Source of the DNA: G963665215 sp963665215
Lineage (GTDB): Bacteria > Chloroflexota > Dehalococcoidia > Lucifugimonadales > CAUZJF01
Length of the DNA stretch: 64,000 nucleotides
Direction: 5' to 3'
Assembly (NCBI GenBank): GCA_963665215.2
Contig: CAXXWW010000008.1
Span: 248,001-312,000 of the forward strand
Shown here: positions 53,878 to 61,814 of the stretch, piece by piece
How the letters are laid out: every line of letters begins with the position of its first letter
Position numbering within the stretch: position 1 is the stretch's first letter
The notes under the pieces: generated by a model
Told to the model about the DNA's origin: nothing
Seen by the model: the letters and a program-made list of their open reading frames with translations, nothing else
The model's database searches: none
Translations under genes and position numbers: made by a program

Positions 53878-55116
53878 TTACTCGTCCCCTATCGTTGTGG
53901 AGCCCTCGTCCATGACCTTCTTCACCTTGGCGGCGAACTCATTCAGTTGCCCATCGGAAGGCACGCCTTCCCTGTTCAACCTCTCCTTGAACTGCTCGAA
54001 GAGCCAGTCCTCTCTCCGCCCGTGGGGGATCTCGAAAAACTCGCGGTCGAACTGGGGCAGCTCGCCGGGGCCGAAGTAACCCTTGCCCCTGATGGCGTAG
54101 CCCTCCAGGTTGTCTGTACCCTTGCCGAGGACCTCTCCGGTAGCGACGTAGTGCTCCATCACCGGCTTCATGCCGTAGCGCTGTATCGGGCACACCTTCA
54201 TGCACACGCCGCAGCCCTCGTAGCGGGCCATCACGGGACGGCAGCGATCGTAGATGAGCTTGTTCTTCTCTATGCCGCGCCACCACACCTTCTCCCTCAC
54301 CAGGGCGCGTCCCGGACACCGGTTCACACAGACCTGGCACTTCTGGCAGAACTTGTGGATGCCGTAGTCCACGGGCTCATCGTACGTAACAGGGGCGTCC
54401 GTCGTGATAATCATGAGCCTTGACCTTGACCCGAAGTGGGGCGACAGGAGCTGGCCGTTAGCTCCCAACTGGCCCAGGCCGGCGGCGACGAACATGGGTA
54501 TGTAGACTGCGCTGTTATCGTTGGGGCTGTGCACTTGAGCGTGATAGCCGAGCGAGCGGATGTATTCGGCAAGCTCGAGGGCCAGGGCGCCCTCCGTCTC
54601 GTAGGTGCCGTAGTGGGCGTATTCCGCGTCGAGGCTGGGGATGGTCTGCGTCTGAGCGTAGTCCTGCTCTAGCGCCAGACAGATGGCGTGATGGTACTTG
54701 GCCCAGCGCTTCTTGCTGGCGTAAGTGTAGTGGCGGTCGTACTTGGTGAATCCGACCTCGCCGAAGCCCAGCATACGCGCCTTGCCGCGGATGTCACCGG
54801 TAACGTCCCTTGCGTTGTCGGGCGTGCCTGCGGGCTCGATCTCGCCGCTTACCACGGCAGCTTCTACCAGCGGCTTGATGCGCTCCTCGTGCCCTCTGCG
54901 ATACTTGCCGATCTCCTCCGCGTACACCATCCAGGCCCACTCTCGGTCGGCGGACTTTTCGATGTTCTGGGACTCGAGTGGATATTCCCTGCTGTAGAAC
55001 GCAACCTCCTCCTCGCGCGCCGGTATGCCGGGTACGCTGGTCAGGTCCTCCGCTACGGGGATCTCGATATCCGGGTCCTCACGCCTCCTCCCCGGTCTGC
55101 TAACAACGTGATGCAC
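53878..55116 (-). CDS. Reductive-dehalogenase-like / epoxyqueuosine-reductase-like Fe-S protein, possibly 5'-truncated
   Basis: 412 residues. Two ferredoxin-type cluster motifs are CQKCQVCVNRCP and CGVCMKVCP, together ligating two 4Fe-4S clusters. The preceding domain (GQLGANGQLLSPHFGSRSRLMIITTD, YGIHKFC) matches the cobalamin-binding fold shared by reductive dehalogenases and epoxyqueuosine reductase. There is no twin-arginine signal, so the protein is probably cytosolic. A dehalogenase role is inferred only from fold. The frame begins only 6 bases from IS1380 copy 5, no ribosome site precedes ATG 55116, and family proteins usually have more N-terminal residues. The IS may have removed the true start and promoter. 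Confidence 0.75.
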   Translation of the reverse strand: MHHVVSRPGRRREDPDIEIPVAEDLTSVPGIPAREEEVAFYSREYPLESQNIEKSADREWAWMVYAEEIGKYRRGHEERIKPLVEAAVVSGEIEPAGTPDNARDVTGDIRGKARMLGFGEVGFTKYDRHYTYASKKRWAKYHHAICLALEQDYAQTQTIPSLDAEYAHYGTYETEGALALELAEYIRSLGYHAQVHSPNDNSAVYIPMFVAAGLGQLGANGQLLSPHFGSRSRLMIITTDAPVTYDEPVDYGIHKFCQKCQVCVNRCPGRALVREKVWWRGIEKNKLIYDRCRPVMARYEGCGVCMKVCPIQRYGMKPVMEHYVATGEVLGKGTDNLEGYAIRGKGYFGPGELPQFDREFFEIPHGRREDWLFEQFKERLNREGVPSDGQLNEFAAKVKKVMDEGSTTIGDE

Positions 55117-55122
55117 CGCCTT

Positions 55123-56845
55123 AGCCCGAATCCACCGAAGGACACCGATGGACGGCGTGAGGAAAGCGGAAGGGGGGTGAGGGAGCTACAGGGGAAATAG
55201 CCTGGGTTCCATTTGGGGTAGGGAGGTCGGCGGACGGTCTTCATCGCCGCACAGGGGCCCCTATGGCCGTCTGCGGGAGCTGCGATGCGCGGGATGGCGA
55301 GAGAATACGCAGCAGGGAACTCTCTCGGACCGGGCTGGCACGAGTCTGCGGGGATCTTCGGTTGTCCGGTGGGTGGGTCGGTCGCCGACGGTGCCGTCAG
55401 GCCGGGAGTGGAATGGCTCGCAGCCGGGCCAAGGCGCGGCTGAACTTCTCAGCCCAAGGCCAGCGATCCGGAAGATGCAGGGTCAACCGGCGTGCCGAGC
55501 GGGTGAGCCGTCCGGCCAGGGAGAAGAACCGCCGCCGGAGGGTCTTGGTGGTGGCTATCCGCTCTCCCAGACCGATCCGCGCCGTCCAGCGGGCCAGGTT
55601 GTGGGCCATCGTCTGGACGGCCAGCCAGGCGCCGTTGGCGGCGAAGCGGCCCGAGGGGAGATGGTTCAGCCCGACGCCGTACTTGAGGTCGCGTATGGCA
55701 TTCTCGATCTCGGCGTGGCGGCGATGGTCAGCCTCCAGTTCGAGCAACTCCCCGTCCCGGTCGGTGATGAAGCCATGATAGCTGTATTTGGCGAAGAGGG
55801 CCAGTTGGGAACCGGGCGTCGGCTTCACCCGCCGGACGATGAGCCGTACCGGCGCGGCGTCCGCCTCGGCCTGGAAGGGGGTGCAGGTGGTCTCGGCCAC
55901 ATCGGCGGCGCCGTCCATCCAGTAAGGAATCGGCGTCCAGGCATCTTCGGGTATCGCCTCGATGAGATTGTGCAGGCTTTTGTGCTGGCGGATGGTGATG
56001 GAGAAGCGGACATCCATCTTGCGGCAGACGGATACCACGCCATGAGTGTAGAACCCGCTGTCGGCCCGTAGCGTGAGTCGTCCGTTGGCCCCGGCGTAGC
56101 GCACCCGTCCCACCGTCTCCCGCAGGAAGTGGGCGGCGCCGCGGGCGGTGTTGGCCCGGCCCTCGCGCAGCCGGGACATCAGCACGTCTCCGGTGCCGGC
56201 GGCGATGGCCAGCAGCGGGTGGTAGCCCCGCTTGCCGGTATAGCCGTGGTGGCGGGCGCCCTCCTTGGCCAGTCCGTAGGTCTCGCAGATGGTGGAGTCC
56301 AGGTCAATGGTCAGGGGCCCGTCGCCGGGTCCCGCCCCGGCCTGCCAAGCCCGGGCCAGCAACTCGCGGCTCACCCGGTCGAGTTGACGGACGTGGCCCC
56401 ACCGGAAGCTGCGCAGGAAGGTGCCCAGGGTGGATGGCGCCTTGACCGTGCCGCCCAGGGTGCAGGCCGTCCCCCCGGTGCGCAACACATCGGCGTCGTC
56501 AATGCAGTCGCCCCCAGCCAGCGCAGACGCCACCAGCGTCATCATCTTGTCGCTCGTGTTCGCCCGCCCCGGGGCATCGCCCAGGTCGAGGCGCTGCCGG
56601 ACGAGTTCGGGCAGGCCGAGGTGCCGCGCCAGGGTGGCCGGAAGGAGCAGCCCGGCATTGGCCACCAAGCGGCGGTCGTCGAAGGTGATTTGGATCCGGT
56701 CGGGGTGGTTGCGTGGCAGCATCTACTGGGTGCTCCTTTTCCGGGGCCGTTTTTTTGCTACAAAACCATTATCCCAGAAGCACAGGAGCACCTTCTTGCC
56801 GCCTCAGGACGCTAACCCGACGCCCTCCTTCGGTGGATTCGGGCT
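55123..56845 (-). mobile_element. IS1380-family insertion sequence, copy 5 (1723 bp)
   Basis: Val/ATCGG sublineage. The outer edges read TTA on the left and TAA on the right. It abuts the 5' end of the Fe-S protein gene. Confidence 0.93.
55397..56722 (-). CDS. IS1380-family DDE transposase (copy 5)
   Basis: 441 residues, intact, with the same protein as copies 1 and 4. Confidence 0.93.
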   Translation of the reverse strand: MLPRNHPDRIQITFDDRRLVANAGLLLPATLARHLGLPELVRQRLDLGDAPGRANTSDKMMTLVASALAGGDCIDDADVLRTGGTACTLGGTVKAPSTLGTFLRSFRWGHVRQLDRVSRELLARAWQAGAGPGDGPLTIDLDSTICETYGLAKEGARHHGYTGKRGYHPLLAIAAGTGDVLMSRLREGRANTARGAAHFLRETVGRVRYAGANGRLTLRADSGFYTHGVVSVCRKMDVRFSITIRQHKSLHNLIEAIPEDAWTPIPYWMDGAADVAETTCTPFQAEADAAPVRLIVRRVKPTPGSQLALFAKYSYHGFITDRDGELLELEADHRRHAEIENAIRDLKYGVGLNHLPSGRFAANGAWLAVQTMAHNLARWTARIGLGERIATTKTLRRRFFSLAGRLTRSARRLTLHLPDRWPWAEKFSRALARLRAIPLPA

Positions 56846-56957
56846 AAGGCATAGCTTTTTCTCCTTCTCACCACAGGTGTTTGGTCCGGGCCGGAGTGTA
56901 TTCACGCCTGATCGAACTCACCCATGATCTGCCGGAGGCAGACCGAAAACAGTAGCG

Positions 56958-57404
56958 TTACCGCAGAATCTCTGACGACCTTGCCGGCGGATTTCCGCCG
57001 ACAAGTATGTATGTGAAGGCTTCATCGCCTATATTCTCCATATGATGATCTATAAAAGGAGGCACGAAGATCCAGGTCCCCTTCTCTGCAATTCTCTCCT
57101 CCCCACCAACTATCACCCGTGCCTTACCGGCTATAACGTAGAAGTACTGAAACGTTTCGTGTATATGTGCCTCGTAAACCCCACCCGGTGCAAAGGAGTT
57201 GGCTCCCATCCACATGTTTGAAGCATAGCCAAACTGCTCTACGGAGTCACTGTTGCCCGGCATAGTGAATCCTCTGACTTTGGTCTGATTATATACACGA
57301 CCGGTCTTAACGGTTGACTCTGTGTATTCGTCATGGACGTGGTCCTGGTACTCTTCGCTATTCCATTTCATGTAGTCGGCTTCATGAAATATGTACTTAG
57401 GCAT
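56958..57404 (-). CDS. Cupin-domain protein
   Basis: 148 residues with one cupin barrel. GGVYEAHIHETFQYFYVIAGKARVIVGGE is cupin motif 1 (His, His and Glu metal ligands), and WIFVPPFIDHHMENIGDEAF is motif 2 with the fourth ligand His. A metal-binding enzyme or a small-molecule binding protein is likely; the reaction is unknown. The N-terminal 55 residues are an extension with no known motif. It is 112 bp downstream of the IS, and its promoter must lie in the long upstream gap. Confidence 0.87.
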   Translation of the reverse strand: MPKYIFHEADYMKWNSEEYQDHVHDEYTESTVKTGRVYNQTKVRGFTMPGNSDSVEQFGYASNMWMGANSFAPGGVYEAHIHETFQYFYVIAGKARVIVGGEERIAEKGTWIFVPPFIDHHMENIGDEAFTYILVGGNPPARSSEILR

Positions 57405-58096
57405 CTCACCTGCCTCCCGCTATCGAGATGTTCTCACCTGGGCCGCATTTGGTGCTGACCACTGTTCCGCCAGAGGTAGTTCGCGCAGGTGGTTTATCAC
57501 AAAAGGACTACAACATCCGCATGTGTGTTCAGCCCCGACCAGAGTATTGCAGGGGCCCGATCAATATTCAAGCGACACTGCCGTAGCAGAAGGCCCGGTC
57601 ATGTACCGCTCGGCAGCAGATTCGCGCCTGCTGGCCGTTTGCGGATAGGCCGAATACAGGGCGCTTCCGCTGGACGAAGGTCGGCGGGGGATTGACCAAG
57701 TCTGGAACTGAGACGCGCCAACGCGGTCGCGGAAGCGTTGGGCAGGGGGTGTCAGGTCGTTAGAGCTGATAGGGCAGCCTACACCAATTCTTCCCAGATC
57801 TCGCAACCGCTGGAGAACTGGGTATCTCGAAGGAGCCATTAGGCCGATAGCTGGAGGAATACCCGGAAGTAAGACAGAGCGGTCCACAAGGTCATCGGAT
57901 GTTGCGCGAGGTTTGAATTCTAGCGGGTGAAAAGTGGTAAGCTGAGATGGGTTGGTCGCTATGAGACACAAGCTTCCACTCCTGCTGGTGATATTTGGCT
58001 TGGGTGGGGCGATAGCCTCCCACGGCGTCTCCCTCAGGTCATCAGGGACAGCCAGTGGCTGTACACAATTGGCCCCCTGCTCAAGGCCTCCTCAGG
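57405..58096. other. 692-bp region before the sigma-factor operon, no firm gene
   Basis: The minus-strand frame 57561-57971 (136 codons) and a plus-strand frame at 57961, starting with a hydrophobic stretch (RHKLPLLLVIFGLGGAIAS), are open but unrecognised. The plus-strand one may be the start of a broken small exported protein, since it ends in sequence that a frame change would connect to the short ORF at 58097. Confidence 0.3.
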
Positions 58097-58228
58097 GTGG
58101 TTCGAAACGACCTGCCGCCGGAGCTAGCGTCGGTCCTCGTTGAGCAGAGATACGGTGAGGATATCCTCGCAGACGCCAGAACGCGAGGTAGGCTGACCCC
58201 GGGCACCAAATCAGGCTTCGTGATATGA
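58097..58228 (+). CDS. Possible short ORF overlapping the sigma-factor start
   Basis: GTG 58097 opens 43 codons: VVRNDLPPELASVLVEQRYG, then EDILADARTRGRLTPGTKSGFVI. The stop overlaps the sigma-factor start as ATGA (58225-58228), the layout of translationally coupled genes. The frame has good protein character, and it might be the tail of a longer gene broken upstream. No family known. Confidence 0.35.
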   Translation: MVRNDLPPELASVLVEQRYGEDILADARTRGRLTPGTKSGFVI

Positions 58229-58818
58229 CCAGGCCTCGTCGGACAGAGCATGAAAATGAAGCGAGGGAGGCCTTTGAAGAGGAGGCCCTCCAGTTTATGG
58301 ATGCCCTCTATAGGACTGCGCTGCGCATGTCCCGGCAGCCCGAGGATGCCGAAGACCTGGTACAGGAGACGTACCTCCGCGCTTTCCGTTTCATTGACGG
58401 ATTCGAGCCCGGGACTAACCTGAAGGCATGGCTGTTCAAGATCTTAACGAACATATTTATCAATCGATACCGGGTGGCCGCCCGGCAGCCGCAGGTAGAC
58501 TATCTGGGAGATAACCAGGAGTTTTATCTGTACAGGAAAGTAAGGGAGCCTGGCTCACCTCCGCTCTCGGAGAGTGCCGAAGAAGCGGCATTGAGCCAGC
58601 TTGGGCGACAGGAGATTATTAAAGCCATCGACGGGCTGCCGGAGCCATACCGTCTGGCGGTGATTCTGGTGGACGTCGAGGGCTTCTCCTACAAGGAAAT
58701 AGCCGAGATGACCCAGGTTAAAGCAGGCACAGTGATGTCCAGAATTGCCCGGGGGAGGAAGATGCTGCAGCGCCTGTTGTGGGACTATATCCAGGCTGAC
58801 AGCGATAGCGGGGGATGA
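58225..58818 (+). CDS. ECF sigma factor of the SigR/SigH (thiol-stress) type
   Basis: 197 residues. Region 2 reads ALYRTALRMSRQPEDAEDLVQETYLRAFRFIDGF and GTNLKAWLFKILTNIFINRYR; region 4 reads EPYRLAVILVDVEGFSYKEIAEMTQVKAGTVMSRIARGRKML. The wording (DAEDLVQETY, GTNLKAWLxxILTNxFIN, DVEGFxYKEIA, GTVMSRLxRGR) is that of the ECF12 group, represented by Streptomyces SigR, which answers disulfide stress. It directs RNA polymerase to GGGAAT-N18-GTT promoters. One such site lies downstream at 59870. An RsrA-like anti-sigma gene is two genes on. The start follows the overlapping short ORF. Confidence 0.92.
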   Translation: MTRPRRTEHENEAREAFEEEALQFMDALYRTALRMSRQPEDAEDLVQETYLRAFRFIDGFEPGTNLKAWLFKILTNIFINRYRVAARQPQVDYLGDNQEFYLYRKVREPGSPPLSESAEEAALSQLGRQEIIKAIDGLPEPYRLAVILVDVEGFSYKEIAEMTQVKAGTVMSRIARGRKMLQRLLWDYIQADSDSGG

Positions 58819-58850
58819 ATGGGACATTTGAGTTGGAAGGAAGGATCCGG

Positions 58851-59516
58851 ATGAATGCAACAACACGCAGTCCTGGACGGGCCGCAACGAGCTTGATCGA
58901 CGCGGTCTGGCCACCACTTCGAAGGCGCGTCGCTATGGTGCTTCTGGTCTTGATTGCCACGGCTTTCATCGCTGCGGCTTGCGGGAGCGAGTCCGAGGAC
59001 GCAGCGATGTTCAACGAACAGGGCGAGGCGATGGGCGAGGACGAGGCCGATGCCATCAGGGCCGCGACCAGGATAGAATCCGCCGATACTTCGCCCGACT
59101 TCGAGCTCACGCTCTTCCAGACCGCACTTCACGACGCGGGCGAGAAGCTACGCCTGTCGGGCCTTAAGGGCCGGCCGGTTGTTGTCAACTTCTGGTTTCC
59201 TTCATGTCCTCCATGCCGGGCTGAGATGCCCGACCTTGAGAAGGTCTTCCAGAACCACCGGAAGGACGGGGTAGAGTTTGTGGGTGTGCAGCTGCTGGGC
59301 CTCGACTCCGTACAAGACGGGCAGGATTTCATCAACGAAGTCGGGGTCAACTTCGCGATTGGTTCCGACGCGGACGGCACCATCGTCCGCGCGTACGAGA
59401 TTCGTAGCTTCCCCACCACCGTCTTCATCGACAGCGATCTCAAGTTTGTCCGCAAGTGGGCCGGACCACTGAACGAGGAAAAGCTGGAAGAGTTCGTCCA
59501 GGAACTGCTCCAATAG
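58851..59516 (+). CDS. TlpA/ResA-type thioredoxin-fold lipoprotein
   Basis: 221 residues. A hydrophobic signal (AMVLLVLIATAFIAAAC) ends in a lipobox-like Cys44, so the mature protein should be tethered outside the membrane. The thioredoxin domain (about 82-220) has the active site CPPC (Cys119, Cys122) in NFWFPSCPPCRAEMP and the cis-Pro in SFPTTVFID. TlpA/ResA proteins reduce disulfides in extracytoplasmic proteins such as apocytochrome c and need electrons from CcdA, encoded 0.8 kb downstream. ATG 58851 is chosen, with GGAAGGA before it. The gap to the sigma gene is 32 bp, so it is probably the same transcript. Confidence 0.9.
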   Translation: MNATTRSPGRAATSLIDAVWPPLRRRVAMVLLVLIATAFIAAACGSESEDAAMFNEQGEAMGEDEADAIRAATRIESADTSPDFELTLFQTALHDAGEKLRLSGLKGRPVVVNFWFPSCPPCRAEMPDLEKVFQNHRKDGVEFVGVQLLGLDSVQDGQDFINEVGVNFAIGSDADGTIVRAYEIRSFPTTVFIDSDLKFVRKWAGPLNEEKLEEFVQELLQ

Positions 59517-59996
59517 CCACCGGGGTGCGCCCAGCCAACGGCATATTGGCGACGGCCGTTGTGTAACTCTGCGTCTCCGGGGAGAAGTCACCCCCGGCGC
59601 CCTGGGCCCCATCGCGATTCGTACTCCCCTCAAATCGCCATACAGTCGAGCTGCTCCATAGCGGGGCCCCCTTCCCCTTGAGCGTCGAGCCGATCCGGCG
59701 AGCAAGCCGCGGCGCGGGTCCGCCGCCGCCTCGTGGCTGCAGATGAGCGTTGGCGACACGTTCCTGCGCCAGATCGCGAGGATGTTGCAAGGGCCTCCAT
59801 TCTTCCGATCGTCTCACGCAAGAGAACTCACTCAACTCGAACCCTACACGGCAAACAGAGGCCTGGAACGGGAATATTCCGGGCCCCTGTGTTGTTATAC
59901 ATAATGACACGGCGCCACAAGGTCTCCACCGACCACGCAGCAGCGAGACGATTGGTGTCACGGTTAAGACGGCGTCTGAAACACGAGGAGCGCTAC
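59517..59996. other. 480-bp intergenic region with a SigR-type promoter
   Basis: It has no convincing gene. It contains the GGGAAT-N18-GTT site listed separately, about 100 bp before the anti-sigma start, so the last two genes of the module can be transcribed apart from the first two. Confidence 0.5.
59870..59896 (+). promoter_or_regulatory. SigR-type promoter GGGAAT-N18-GTT
   Basis: GGGAAT at 59870-59875, exactly 18 bases, then GTT at 59894-59896. This is the published consensus for SigR/SigH-type sigma factors, and the sigma gene of that type is 1.1 kb upstream. Transcription would begin around 59903 and run into the anti-sigma and CcdA genes, giving a feedback loop. Confidence 0.7.
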
Positions 59997-60233
59997 ATGA
60001 AACAGCTAGACTGCGAAGAAGCGGCGAGGCGCCTCCACGCTTTCTTGGACCGAGAGCTAGACGAGACGGAGATTGGGGAGGTGCAGGCGCACATGGACAA
60101 TTGCGAGGAGTGTGAAAGCAAGTTTCGCTTCGAAGCCTCCTTGAAGAGACTGATAATGACACGTTCCTCCGAGGAGAGTGTTTCATATAGCTTGCGGGAG
60201 CGGCCCACCAGGCGTCTGAGGCAGCAAAATTAG
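59997..60233 (+). CDS. RsrA-like zinc-binding anti-sigma factor
   Basis: 78 residues. LDCEEAARRLHAFLDRELDE then HMDNCEECESKFRFEASLKRLI is the ZAS anti-sigma fold. Cys6, His32, Cys36 and Cys39 occupy the four zinc positions seen in RsrA, where oxidation forms a disulfide, releases zinc and frees the sigma factor. The two adjacent Cys that follow in RsrA are replaced by Ser-Ser (TRSSEES), but the sensing pair lies among the zinc ligands. It is inferred to hold the sigma factor at 58225 inactive. It is separated from the sigma gene by the TlpA gene, which is unusual. Confidence 0.85.
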   Translation: MKQLDCEEAARRLHAFLDRELDETEIGEVQAHMDNCEECESKFRFEASLKRLIMTRSSEESVSYSLRERPTRRLRQQN

Positions 60234-60299
60234 CCCGGGTTAGACAGTAGAACGGCGACAACGCTTTCCACAGCAGGCCGATGGTAGAGGAGTAGGATC

Positions 60300-61196
60300 A
60301 TGAACGCTGTATTGTTACGTAGGGGCCACCTGTTGCAGACCCTCCTGCTTCCCGTGCTGGTTGGAAGCGTGGCCCTGGCGGTGGCGGTTATTGGGGCTAT
60401 CCTCGTTGGGAATGACAGCGGTATCGACGGGGTCAACTCACTGGTCGAAGGCCTGTCGGGGAATTCCAGCTCATTCTTTGGAGGCTTGGGGATACTGGCC
60501 CCCCTGGGATTTGCCTTCGCGGCCGGTGTTGCGGCCGCTTTCAACCCTTGCGGATTTGCCATGCTGCCCGCCTACATGGGCCTATACATGGGCGCGAACG
60601 ACGGGGACGATGGCCAAAGGCATCTTTTTCGACAGCTTGGCAGGGCGCTCCTGGTAGGTGGGTCAGTCACCGCCGGATTCATAGTGCTCTTTGGCGTGGC
60701 GGGCATGCTCATAGGTGTAGGCGCCCGCTCCGCGGTGGCGGACATCCTGCCATGGCTCGGGCTGGGAATTGGCGTAGCGCTGACGATAGCGGGCGCGTGG
60801 ATGCTGGGTGGCGGCAAACTGTACACGGGGATCGCACAGCGGGCCGCGGGCCATATGGGTGATCCAAGCCGGACCAGTGTGCGAGGGTACTTCCTCTTTG
60901 GACTGAGCTACGGCACTGCGTCCCTGAGCTGCACCCTCCCAATCTTCCTGGCCGTGGTTGGCACGTCTTTTGCGGTCTCGAGCATTGGGACCTCCCTTGG
61001 GCAGTTCGTACTGTACGCCATGGGTATGGGTCTGGTGATAATTGCGCTGACGTTGGGGATGGCCCTGTTCAAGGGTGGAATGGTTGGCGCGCTCCGCAAG
61101 GCCCTTCCGCACATCCAACCAGTCGGGACCTGGATGATGATTTTGGCTGGCTCCTACATAGTCTTCTATTGGCTGACTATCGGTGAGCTGCTGTAA
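60300..61196 (+). CDS. ccdA: CcdA/DsbD-type transmembrane thiol-electron carrier
   Basis: 298 residues with about seven membrane helices. The redox pair is Cys84 in AAFNPCGFAMLPAY and Cys211 in GTASLSCTLPIFLA, the two invariant cysteines of CcdA-like proteins. An N-terminal helix and an outside loop (about 38-60) precede the core. It passes electrons from cytosolic thioredoxin across the membrane to partners such as TlpA. It lies 66 bp after the anti-sigma gene, with AGGAG before ATG. Confidence 0.9.
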   Translation: MNAVLLRRGHLLQTLLLPVLVGSVALAVAVIGAILVGNDSGIDGVNSLVEGLSGNSSSFFGGLGILAPLGFAFAAGVAAAFNPCGFAMLPAYMGLYMGANDGDDGQRHLFRQLGRALLVGGSVTAGFIVLFGVAGMLIGVGARSAVADILPWLGLGIGVALTIAGAWMLGGGKLYTGIAQRAAGHMGDPSRTSVRGYFLFGLSYGTASLSCTLPIFLAVVGTSFAVSSIGTSLGQFVLYAMGMGLVIIALTLGMALFKGGMVGALRKALPHIQPVGTWMMILAGSYIVFYWLTIGELL

Positions 61197-61449
61197 AACA
61201 CGCTACGGATCGCTCAAACAATTGTTCACAAACGGGAGGGCTACCGTCGTGAATGGTAAACTTCTCGTCTCCCTGACGGCCCGGGGCTTGTGGCGATAGT
61301 CGAGATCGGAACAGCCTCCGGGATCAATGCAGCCCTTGGCTCCGATGAATTCCGTCGATTTCCGCGGAGCTGGCGCGAGCCAAGGACCCCCCATCCGGCC
61401 TGAGCCGCCGCAACCCAAATTGGCCGCACCACTGCCGGAGACAGAAAAA
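61197..61449. other. Intergenic between ccdA and repeat R copy e
   Basis: No gene recognised. On the inverse strand the repeat seems to extend weakly into this part. Confidence 0.35.
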
Positions 61450-61689
61450 CATCCAGCACCAGGGTGGCGAGTATCCTTGAGGTCATCAAGGGTGAAGAGA
61501 GGCAACCAAGGGGGTGCGTACGTAGAGAAAACCACATCCGCTGCCCACCGAACGCCAGTTCACGCCGCCGACAGATGGGTTTCTGGGCTTGATCGGATGG
61601 TTGACGGCAATGGCGTATGAAACTACCATGGCCCTCGTCGATCATGGTGCGTTGTCAAGGGCGCGCAGCTTGATATGGGGAATTCCGGG
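61450..61689 (-). repeat. Dispersed repeat family R, copy e (longest)
   Basis: On the minus strand it begins GGAATTCCCCATATCAAGCT and runs through ACGCACCATGATCGACGAGG, CGTCAACCATCCGATCAAGC, GCGTGAACTGGCGTTCGGTG and GATGACCTCAAGGATACTCG to CACCCTGGTGCTGGATG. It contains both the left part seen in copies b and c and the right part seen in copy d. Confidence 0.65.
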
Positions 61690-61814
61690 TAAAATGGCGA
61701 TCGACATCATCAGAAACGGGGTATCCGGTTTGTGCCATCCCAGAATGTAGTGTTCACGAAGGCACAGGGTTCTGTGCGGGAAATTCCGGATAATACCCTA
61801 TCGGAGCGGCGCTC

